A DNA stretch of 64,000 bases from Leguminivora glycinivorella (taxonomy: Eukaryota > Arthropoda > Insecta > Lepidoptera > Tortricidae), in assembly GCF_023078275.1 (NCBI RefSeq), contig NC_062982.1:1727001-1791000 (forward strand), written 5' to 3'. Below, piece after piece: positions 52,291 through 61,215 of this stretch. The notes under the pieces were generated by a model. It saw only the letters and a list, made by a program, of their open reading frames with translations. It did no database searches and had not been told where the DNA came from. How positions within the stretch are numbered: the first letter of the stretch is position 1; the number at the start of each line of letters is the position of its first letter. The position numbers were made by a program, and so were the translations under genes.

Positions 52291-53296
52291 ATAGCTTTTA
52301 AAATTTTCTTTATATTTAATAAAACTTTGAAGTTTCAGATTTTTTTTATATTACCGCTCACCGCTTACTGGGTGCAGCCCTCTAGGATGAAGACAAACAG
52401 TCTTTACTTTCTACTGGTCTCTGTCCAATGACCAGCACGTGCAGCGTCATCAAATGGCACGTTCCTTAAATTGCCATTCGATTTGTTGCGCTGGTAACGA
52501 ACATAATGCTAGGAAAATTCTACGAACATCATCGCTTTACAACGATACAGTTAGGTCTGGCCTCAGGTGATATTTATTTTGTTTTATGTATTAAAACAAT
52601 GGATTATTTTCTTACTTTATCGCCCATTGTTGAGCTAATTTTTCATTTAATTAAACATACCTACTCTAAATCTTTACAAGTTTACATTTGTCTGGTAGCA
52701 CTGTTCTCGTTTTCACAATTTTTTTTTTTAATATAATTATAGTAACTAAATATATAGGTGATCAAGATTTGCCTGAAAAACATGTAACTTTCTTAGCGAT
52801 TTTCGAATAAGCATATACGAATATCGAACTCTTTCCATGATTAGGGCCATTTCCGACATCCCCGAAAATACTTAAATCAGTATTCCTGATATATATTTAC
52901 CTAAACATACAAGAAATGCTAGTTTAATAATATATTCTTCGTGCAAATACCAAATAAACAAAGTTTATTACAATAAATAACAAGATGTGAAAGGAAATTC
53001 CTTATTTGTCAAGGCGATGATGTTAACCTCAGTTTTTATTAGTACTACTCTAAAAAAGGTGTAACTATGTTGTCTTGTTTTGACTGTCAAGACCTTAAAT
53101 AGAAGCCGTAAAATTAAAACTTGGTATTGTTATTTTCCCATATCATACCATTAACCACAGAATAGGTGTATCTACAAGATTAGGTACATACATAAGTATG
53201 AAGAGCAAAGATTCGCTCGTTTTCATAAACTGTATTCAGGTCATGGTCATCACTACTCATACTGATTCCATGTCAGTTCATGTACCAGCACACCAG
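52291..53296. other. A+T-rich spacer
   Basis: About 1 kb without a supported feature. Confidence 0.45.
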
Positions 53297-53614
53297 CAGT
53301 TCCCGAAGTTTGTACATTTGGATCACGTCTCCGATTTTGATAAAAATTGGTAGGCTGATAGAGTCCATGATGCTGAGCAAGATCCATTAGGTTTCCGAAC
53401 GTCCCAGGTAGTTTGTATGATCTATGTATCTTTCCTTTTTTATAACCGAAAATATATAGAAATCGGTTATCAAAATAGAAAGATTTCAAACAAACTACCT
53501 GGGACATTTTAGGAAACCCAGTGGATCTTGCTCAGCATCATGGACTCTATCAGCCTACCAATTTTTATCAAAATCGGAGACGTGATCCAAATGTACAAAC
53601 TTTTCGGGAATTGC
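53297..53614. repeat. inverted duplication (foldback) with a shared reading frame in both arms
   Basis: Left arm 53297-53424 and right arm 53487-53614 are inverted copies (AGTTTGTACATTTGGATCAC / GTGATCCAAATGTACAAACT; CATGATGCTGAGCAAGATCC / GGATCTTGCTCAGCATCATG). Read outward, each arm encodes DLAQHHGLYQPTNFYQNRRR followed by DPNVQT. The left (minus) frame continues SGTAGVLVHELTWNQYE to a stop. The right arm has small indels. The 60-bp turn also pairs (ATAACCG / CGGTTAT). I do not recognise the protein. Confidence 0.65.
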
Positions 53615-53707
53615 TCTTACAACTTCGACACCGCTAGATTTACAACGCTTACAGGCTGTTTTCTTTATCCGCTTACGATCCGCCTAACCATAATCTTCTT
53701 CTTCAAC

Positions 53708-53862
53708 CTAGCGTTTTCCCGGTCTAGCGCCAGGGTCCGCTTTCCTGCTCAGTCTCCTCCACTCTGCCTCGTCTTCAGCATCCTCAGGTGTGAGATTGTT
53801 CTCTTCCATGTCCGCTGTCACAACGTTCAGCTAGCTAAGGCCTGCCGCGTGACCTAGACTAG
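53708..53862 (-). pseudogene. LINE (RTE-like) C-terminal tail
   Basis: The minus frame reads NVVTADMEENNLTPEDAEDE, AEWRRLSRKADPGARPGKR, then TAG (53710-53708). Same family as 36620-36790 and 47966-48285. Truncated upstream. Confidence 0.75.
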
Positions 53863-54899
53863 AGTCTTGCCTATCATTCATCATTCTCTTGCCCTTATCC
53901 CAGTCACTTCGGGTCGGCGCAGCTTGCCTTGCTCTTCCATACATCGCTATCACTCGTCATCTCATCATTAACTTGTTTTAGTTTCATATCCTGTCTCACA
54001 CAGTCCACCCACCTCTTCCACCACCACCATTACTATCAATAATACCATTTCCATTTTCTACCATTCCATCAATAATAGAAAATTACCCTTTAACATATGT
54101 ACCATTTTCCACGATAATCACAGTCCACTCACAGACCATAAAGACTGGTATTTTTGCAAAGAAATATTGTAAGAAGCCTTTTTAAATTGCACAAAAGTGT
54201 AGATAGCCAGGTCACACAAATGTAGGTTGCAGGTATCGATTTATAAGGCGTTACTTCACAATCAATCAACTGGATGGAACTTAATCTCTGGGGATCAGGA
54301 ATTCCGGCTCAGATCCTGATGTTATTATTGCAGCTGGGATAGTTTGAATAGTTGATTACATTTGGGGTTTGGGAGATAGATGTGGGAGAGATGACGTATC
54401 AGTAACGAGGAGAATGCAGAGCTCTTTCTACTTAACATTGTAAAACTATAATACAAGACGAATGCACTTCCACCGCCATACAGCGACTTGGTATGGCAAC
54501 GTCCAAAGTCCTTCATACGGAATACTAGAATTTCCCGCAAGACACTGAGTGAAAGTTTCTGATACTTGCAATTTGCCATAAATTCAAAGTTACTACATTA
54601 GGTACTCGAAAAAATTCTGAATGAATACGTCCAGGAAAAATAGTTTGCGATTTAGGTACTAACAAATCTCTACATGTGTAACCTATCAAATATTGTCCTG
54701 CTTTTCACCTACTTTAAACTTTCTTTAACGAACAAAAACACAACCTCGACGTCGGTATGTATACGTACCGAATTAAGAAACGTGTGTGAAGCACACAGCT
54801 AAATACATTTTGCATGTTCTCCCGTTTTAATTAGCTTTCTGCAAGCCATGTGCCAAGTTTCTAATTAAAATAGCGTAATATTCCAGGCCTTCCTAATTA
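53863..54899. other. spacer
   Basis: A C/T-rich patch at 53880-54060 (CATCATTCTCTTGCCCTTAT, CCTCTTCCACCACCACCATT) is probably more LINE complement, but no frame was followed. The rest is featureless. Confidence 0.35.
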
Positions 54900-54975
54900 C
54901 CTACCTCCAAGGCCGATATCACACCTCGGAAAATGGCGATCAAATATATGAAAGATGCGCGTTCCTAGGTTCCTA
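54900..54975. repeat. short dispersed repeat (second copy)
   Basis: CACCTCGGAAAATGGCGATC, AAATATATGAAAG and GCGCGTTCCTAGG match 19108-19165. Confidence 0.45.
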
Positions 54976-55139
54976 CGCACACAGTCAAAGCTCGTGTAGA
55001 TGAACGCGTACTATGCTTGTTCGAGTGAGATACGACAGGTCGACTGGTTGCGTTCTTGACAGGCGGTAACTGTGAGGTATCTGAGGGCGGATGGGCGGCA
55101 CTTTCAGCGGGTAGCAGGGAGTGGCCATACTGTACGATA

Positions 55140-55272
55140 AAACCTCTGCTCTGCCACACATGAGCGTTTTGGCGTGAGCGGGGCTCGCCGAGAGCGTGCC
55201 GTCAACGTAGCGTTTCACTTAAGCCCCGCTTACGCCACGTTCTCAAAACGCTCATGTGTGGCGGAGGCTTAA
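55140..55272. mobile_element. MITE family 1-related 130-bp palindrome
   Basis: CTCTGCCACACATGAGCGTT and AACGCTCATGTGTGGCGGAG are inverted ends. The interior GGCGTGAGCGGGGCT pairs with AGCCCCGCTTACGCC. It shares the terminal repeat but not the middle of the other MITE-1 copies. Confidence 0.65.
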
Positions 55273-55344
55273 TACTCTTTATACAGTACGGAATTTCACG
55301 CGTGTAACGAACGTCAAGGATGAAAACACGCCCTTGCTAAATTT

Positions 55345-55440
55345 TACTTTTGATTAGCAGAAACGTCTGCAATCGATGCCAAAGGCCGTGAGTTCAAGTC
55401 TCACCCAAGGCAGACATTTTCCACTTTTAAATTTATTCTA
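55345..55440 (+). repeat. SINE family B, chimeric fragment
   Basis: AGCAGAAACGTCTGC, then a box B-like GAGTTCAAGTCTCACC and the body GACATTTTCCACTTTTAAAT, TTATTCTACGCCC. The order (3' body piece before head) differs from 28010, so this is a rearranged copy. Confidence 0.5.
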
Positions 55441-57298
55441 CGCCCTTGCTATGTATACAGTTCTATTCTTGTCTGTCCGTCAGTCAGTGTTTAACTGTTT
55501 ACCGGTATGTGATTCTTCTCAGGTGTTTATCAGTAGCTTCTGGAGTTATTTAAGTATCTTTCCTAAACTATATTTCTGGCTTACCATATTGTAGACTAGG
55601 TTGCTTACAATAAACATATAGTGTGATTACTTATTTTATAAATTACATTACTTATTGTATTAAGCTTTCCTTCAAATGCCGGTTCTCTTGGCAACTGGAA
55701 ACATAGTTTTTGAACCGAAAAGTGATACTTACTTTGCTCCCTCCTAACAAGGAAGAAAAATACCTTTTCCGAATGGGTGATGTTAAAAATTATTTGTAAA
55801 TTGCCTAATGTTTTGTAACCTTAATAATATGCTTTACAATAATTCTACCAAATGAAAAGTTGCCATACAAAAATTGCTAAACGTCAGTTGTCAAAATAAA
55901 ACTTCGGCGAAATGTTGGTTGGCAAATGACATTCGGCCAAAAATAGTTCTGCGAAAAGGCAGAACACCTCAGATGCCGTAAGCGTTTCGTATACACTTCG
56001 GTTGCATAGTTTCATCTTCAAGTGCATAGTATTCATAAAACTATCATCATAAAGGTTAAGAGTTTTGAATGATTCAAGGTTATTTTTATTAGACTTAAAT
56101 TGATTGAAATAAAACTATGGAAACGGATTAAATCGCGAATAATGAATTTACAATTCATCCCGACGTTTCGTGGTCAACGGGTGACCCCGTTGACTGGATA
56201 GACTGCAGCAGCGGCTGATCCATATGTACAAGCCGATTCCCACAGGCTTGCCTAAAATAGTCTACTAGTAAAGTATATGTTAGGTTTCTTTTTGCTCAGT
56301 GTTGCCTAGCTGAAACTTTCACCAGTCGCCACGGATAGACTGTGATTACTTTTTAATTTTTGTCGAGCTCCCGATATTTTGACGTAGTTGCATGCATTTT
56401 ATACTATCTTATCAGTTAAGCTCAATAATTGGAAAATGACGAAGTGCATATATTTATGACATGCATGACGTATATGTACTGGTTGTTACAATTCGTCCTT
56501 CATGCTGTAAGAACAATTGCGTATTAAAAATCTATTGCCTTTCATAACTGCTTCGAGATTTCAGTTAATAATTAGCTGTAGCTGCAGGTTGTGCAAAAGT
56601 CTAGACTATCATAAATCATAATTAGGCTATGTTAGTAATATCCCTAGGCTCTTGCCTATTCAATTACAATGTTGAAATTGAAACTCGCCGAGCATTTCTC
56701 AATAGCATAGCATTGTTTTTAAATAGTTATTAATCATAAATATGAGATAGTTGAGATACATAAATACAATCACGCCTGTATCTCATAAAGGGGTAGACAG
56801 AGCGCATGCAACTACTCAAGTTTCAGCGCCACTCGATCTTGGCAATTAAGGAAACCTTCACTGTTTTTTTTTCTAAACTTCTAAAACTACTAGTAACTTG
56901 AAAAACTGCCTCAAGCATAATACTCGATTATTTCAAGCTATTAGCTCTCATAGACAACTACTTAGTTTCACTTTATAACGTTAGCAAAACCTGTACTTTA
57001 CACTAATTTACAAGGAGGCCCTTTAGTTAAGTTTATCTTTCAAGTTTCAGAACATTTCCTGTGTAAACTAAACATTTTGGCTTGGCTCCAACTACATTAC
57101 TCAAACAGTGTAAAACTTTAGTGAACACGACACGAGTTATAGTCGATTCTCGTCACAACTTCGCCCACTTTAGACGTGGACTTTTTCCGACTTATTTTCA
57201 TCTACTTACTGCTATTCATTAAAAAAAATCAAGTGTCAGTTGTCAATAATGAATAATGAAATATTCGATAGCATCTGCGTAACTCAAGATCTCGCTCT
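55441..57298. other. A+T-rich spacer; dispersed fragment at 56105-56235
   Basis: 56105-56235 (ATAAAACTATGGAAACGGAT, CGACGTTTCGTGGTCAACGG, GTGACCCCGTTGACTGGATA) matches part of 38600-38690. No gene is supported elsewhere. Confidence 0.4.
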
Positions 57299-57490
57299 TA
57301 AGCCTCCGCCACACATAAAGCGTTTTGATAACGTAGCGTCAGCGGAGCGAAATCCGCGCGCATTCCGCGCTCATCAGTTCCTGCCGGCGTCCGCCGGGCG
57401 CAACGCCAACGTTCTTCCGGCGCACCGCTATAATTGCGCTCTGCTAACGCTCCGCCTACGCCCTCAAAACGCGCATATGTGGCCAAGCTC
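57299..57490. mobile_element. MITE family 1 copy
   Basis: TAAGCCTCCGCCACACATAA at the left and CTCAAAACGCGCATATGTGG, CCAAGCTC at the right. The interior has GCGTCCGCCGGGCGCAACGC. It is in the opposite orientation to 50310. Confidence 0.7.
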
Positions 57491-57610
57491 ATTCGTTTCA
57501 TATCATCTCTCACGCAGTCCACCTACCCTTTCTTCGGCTTTCCTCTCCCGCTTCCTCCTTCTATTACAATCATCCGTAACACTTGTCTCGTAACATGATT
57601 TTCATCATAA
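57491..57610. other. C/T-rich flank
   Basis: CATATCATCTCTCACGCAGT, CCACCTACCC resemble the sequence at 53980-54015 (CATATCCTGTCTCACACAGT), a shared but unidentified repeat. Confidence 0.35.
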
Positions 57611-58054
57611 TCAGGGCCCGTAACTTTCATGCCGATGACATAAATTTGACGTCACGCTGCATATAGGATGATTCAAGAGTTTTATTTAATAATTCATCAT
57701 TATTCATCAATCATTTTAATCATGAATTCAATACTAATACCTACTATACCTAGGTACTTGATACGTGAAAAATATATTAAATTATTTGTTAATTTTTTAT
57801 ACATACCTTTTATTAAATAGTTTTGTTACCAATTTACCATATTTCAATTAATTATAAAAACAAATCCTATACGCAGCGTGACGTTAAATTGATGTCATCG
57901 GCATGAAAGTTACGCCGTGTCTTGCGTCGCCGTCGCGTCTCATCGCATCGTCTACTACCATATCGATAAGGTTTGATTTCGTATGCGTCGCATAGCCGTC
58001 GCGCGACCATCGCGCGACCGTCGCCCACGCAAGCCACGGCGTTACGGACCCTGA
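57611..58054. mobile_element. two abutting palindromic MITEs sharing the GTAAC end
   Basis: First: CGTAACTTTCATGCCGATGA (57619) with TCATCGGCATGAAAGTTACG (57898-57917), enclosing A+T-rich DNA and a second pair at TGACGTCACGCTGCATATAGG / CCTATACGCAGCGTGACG. Second: GTTACGCCGTGTCTTGCGTC (57911) with CAAGCCACGGCGTTAC (58046), a GC-rich hairpin. An outer pair TCAGGGCCCGTAAC / GTTACGGACCCTGA bounds both, so one probably inserted in or recombined with the end of the other. Confidence 0.6.
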
Positions 58055-58504
58055 TCATGACCGTACCACGCTAAGCGTTTCGCCCTTACTTTTTCTGTTA
58101 TAGGCGCAACTTTCAGGCTTCCGCTAATACTCATTTAATGGACACGGAAAACAAAAGTAGCAAGTGCGTTGCAGGCTTTTCAGATGGGAGTTTGCTTGTT
58201 AAAAAATACCAGAGGCGAATACATTTCACAGCACTTCACAGCAGTCAGTGTGCGAGTTTACATATTCTGTGTTTTTTCAAAGAGCTAGTATAAATATGAA
58301 CTAAATAACTTAGCATTAAGCTCAAGGCTGAATAATACAGTTCTCATGAGACTAATATATGATAATCAAGTAATTGGCCTAATTTACGGAAACAGGAAAA
58401 ATATACAGATAAAGATATGATCAGGACTGTGGTAATTAATATAAAATACAGCTGGAGTCTATTTATAGTGTCTATGAAGAATCTAGTCTTAGAAATCTTA
58501 CAAT
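58055..58504. other. spacer
   Basis: No supported feature. Confidence 0.4.
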
Positions 58505-58575
58505 ATATTTAAAAGTGGAAAATGTCTGCCTCAGGTGGGACCTACTTTTCCACTATTAAATTTATTCTAACCCTA
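58505..58575. repeat. SINE family B body fragment
   Basis: TATTTAAAAGTGGAAAATGT, CTGCCTCAGGTGGGACC, ATTAAATTTATTCTAACCC: inverted and direct pieces of the body seen at 55410-55440, facing each other. Confidence 0.5.
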
Positions 58576-58794
58576 GTGGCATTGGTTCTCAAAACGCCAT
58601 ATTATGAAGTAGTACAATACATGATAATTTGATAAAACATAGTTTAAAGATAAAGTTTAAGAAACTTGAGACGAGACTCAAGTTTTATAAGAGTTCATTC
58701 GAACATCATTTGTACTTGTAAAGTACATCGGAACTTTCAGGGATATTTTATTAGATTTAAGCAGCTCATAGTTATGCTTATTTTCTCATTAAAA

Positions 58795-59330
58795 TTAAAT
58801 ATCTGGGCGACCGAGCTTCGCTCGGTTCTATTTTAATATATCACGTCTTTAGATAAAAAAAAACTCTTATAAATACAAAAACAAAAAAAAGACAAAAAAC
58901 AAAAACTTAATTTCTGGCCGGGATTCGAAACCCTGACACCTACGATCTAATAAGACCGACCTCGTACGACTGAGCTAAGCGGAATCGATGCGCGCGCGGC
59001 GAAATTAACGACCATATTTTACATTTACTAACGCGAAAGGCCTTCACTCACGAAGAGGTCCGCTCGTTTAAATAAAGTATAACATATAGATGTAAGTAGT
59101 AATAAGTTAAAAAAAAATGAGTCGGAATAAAAGGCTTTTATTTTATTAACGCGAAAGAAAAACTCATGAAAACTCGAAAATTCGCGTTTTCCGGGATCTA
59201 AGGCTACGCTAGATCGATTTTTCACCCCCCAAAAACCCCTACATAAGAAATTTCAGCGAAATTGTTAGAGCGGTTTCCGAGATCGTCGGTATATATGTAT
59301 AAATAAATAAATATACAAGAATTGCTCGTT
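58795..59330 (-). repeat. dispersed repeat Z, inverted copy with tRNA-like segment
   Basis: GGGCGACCGAGCTTCGCTCG at the left; CTCGAAAATTCGCGTTTTCC, GAGCGGTTTCCGAGATCGTC, GGTATATATG and ACAAGAATTGCTCGTTTAAA at the right: the complement of 17190-17665. At 58918-58985 (minus) CGCTTAGCTCAGTCGTACGA and AGGGTTTCGAATCCCGG look like box A and box B of a tRNA, but the arms do not pair well, so it is a tRNA-derived SINE head, not a tRNA gene. Confidence 0.6.
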
Positions 59331-59385
59331 TAAAACTATAAGATACTTTGATATATGCGTATGTAAAAAACACCTTGCCGGAATA

Positions 59386-60010
59386 TGTCACAACTGTCAC
59401 GATTGTCACGAATCACGCCACGACATATTCAATGCAGAAACGAATATAAAAATTATAATAAGCAGTCTCCGTTATTTGGTCCTGAATCTGACAGCAAAAT
59501 GGTGGCGTGCACAAAGCAGGTTTTTTTAACGCCCTAATTCTGTCACATACAGGCTCTCGCCTTTCAGGCATAAAAGTAGGTCATACAGTAAAAGGACTTT
59601 TACTGCAGGGTTAGCACATGATTGGCGCGAAAGTATATCGCCGCGAGATAGACTGCTCCCCTCGTCCTACTCTCATAATACATTAGTAGTAGTCATACTT
59701 GTTATGGAGAATTTATGGCCAAAAGCTGCACTTTTGGATGGAAGCAAGCCGCTTTGCATGGTGATAGTAGACATCATAGTAAACGATTTTTTCCGAGTAT
59801 AATGGTCGGCGGTACTAGTGATAAAATAATACTCTTGTTTCCAGTTAAGTAATGAACATTTATTTGAAGATGGTTAGGCTTATATAGTTGATGCCTACGT
59901 GCGTGACATTTAGGCTGACCTTTAAGTATTGTTTTAATATAATATTAATTATGGTTCATTTAGGTCAAGCCTTTACAATGATAAATAAGCTACGTCACGA
60001 CTACACTACA
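59386..60010 (-). repeat. putative 3' LTR of the Gypsy-type element
   Basis: On the minus strand the LTR would begin TGTAGTGTAGTCGTGACG at 60010, directly after a purine tract, and end CAGTTGTGACA at 59386 (TG...CA ends). It contains TATATAAG (59886-59879) and AATAAA (59864-59859), a promoter-like and poly(A)-like pair. About 625 bp. The left edge cannot be confirmed because the other LTR is outside the window. Confidence 0.55.
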
Positions 60011-60024
60011 CCTTCCCTCTTTTT
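60011..60024 (-). other. polypurine tract (second-strand primer site)
   Basis: Minus strand AAAAAGAGGGAAGG immediately precedes the LTR start TGTAG. This is the expected place of the plus-strand primer for an LTR retrotransposon copying on the minus strand. Confidence 0.55.
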
Positions 60025-60779
60025 GGAAAAAAAAAAATGTTTTTGACATTTTTTTTTTTGTTTATATACAAATATATCGTAATGGTTACTGGCTAAAAAA
60101 AATTTTTCCTAAACAATCTAGATCTTAAAAACAAAAATATATGGTTAATGCTATCTGTAGTTATACATAATCTATTTATAACATTTTATTCCTTAATTAA
60201 GCACATTCGTATGTATCTTAGGGATTAGTGTTACATCTTAGGTATTAGCTTCCTTAATATTATATTACAATGTAAACATTTTAAATGCTAGTATTTCAAT
60301 GCGTTGACGCCGTCAGCAATGCTCTATTTTAATAAGGAAGATGGAGATCCATCTATGGAGTGCTCTTGTCATCAATACGTATTGGTGTTTTCCTGGTTTC
60401 TAATTGCAATATCTGCATTTCTAAAGTGCAATCTTTAGATTATGGGATCAGTCTTGCTGTGGTTTCGTTGGTTATTGTAACTGTGCATACTGTCTGATAG
60501 CAATACATTTTACGCGGTTACGTATGAGTTATCCCCAGTGGCCTATTCTGGCGTGTAACTTGGGTTCGGTTTGAACTGGATTGGCTCTGGGTGGAGTTAG
60601 ACTTAGTGGCCCCATGGGCTGCATAAGTGTGTGTTGTGTGTGGTTTTTTTTTTTTATATATTTTTTTTTTATATATTTTTTTTTATTATAGACCAAGTTT
60701 GTTTACTAACTAGTGTTTCGTACTTTAAATGTGCGCTATTATAACTGTGGAATTGGTGAGTTATATATACATTTTTTTT
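60025..60779. other. A+T-rich region between pol stop and LTR, no env
   Basis: About 750 bases with long T and TATA runs (60650-60690) and no open frame of useful length. There is therefore no envelope gene in this copy. Confidence 0.6.
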
Positions 60780-61215
60780 TTATAAGTAGTAGGGTTTAGT
60801 TCTGTTTTTGTGCACAATATTTTCCTTACCTGCAGCTATTATTTTAACGTTGTGACCTTGGTCTTGGATGACTGTGTACGGACCTGTATATACTGGGCTC
60901 ATCTTATCTCTATCTTCCTTTTTTATTAATATTAGATCTCCTACGCTATAATTTCTTGGATTACTATTTTTGTCGTAATTAGTTTTCCTTGTTTTTTTTG
61001 ACCTGATTAAATTATTTCTGGCATCCTCTTGGGATTTTTGTAGTCTATATTTAAGTTCTATTGGGTATGAGTTAAAATTATATACAGGGTCTAGTTTACT
61101 TATAATATTGCTAGGTATATTACAAAGTTTCCCAAACACCAATTCGTATGGTGTATATTTGGTTGACGTATGTATCGTCGTATTATATGAAAAGCACCAG
61201 TACTGCAACCACCAA
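60780..61215 (-). pseudogene. Gypsy-type integrase C-terminal part, out of frame with the rest of pol
   Basis: The minus frame from about 61215 to the TAA at 60780 reads WWLQYWCFSYNTTIHTSTKY, TPYELVFGKLCNIP and on to GDLILIKKEDRDKMSPVYTG, PYTVIQDQGHNVKIIAAGKE, NIVHKNRTKPYYL. This is the end of the integrase core, where the NTT..H.T...P.E..FG motif is classic, plus the GPF/Y-type C-terminal domain (KMSPVYTGPYTVI) of Gypsy-group integrases. It lies in a different frame from the upstream protein, with the switch at about 61208-61215. Confidence 0.85.

Noticed and set aside
58918..58985. A minus-strand tRNA gene
   Set aside because: Box-like motifs exist, but acceptor and anticodon stems do not pair and the segment is part of dispersed repeat Z.
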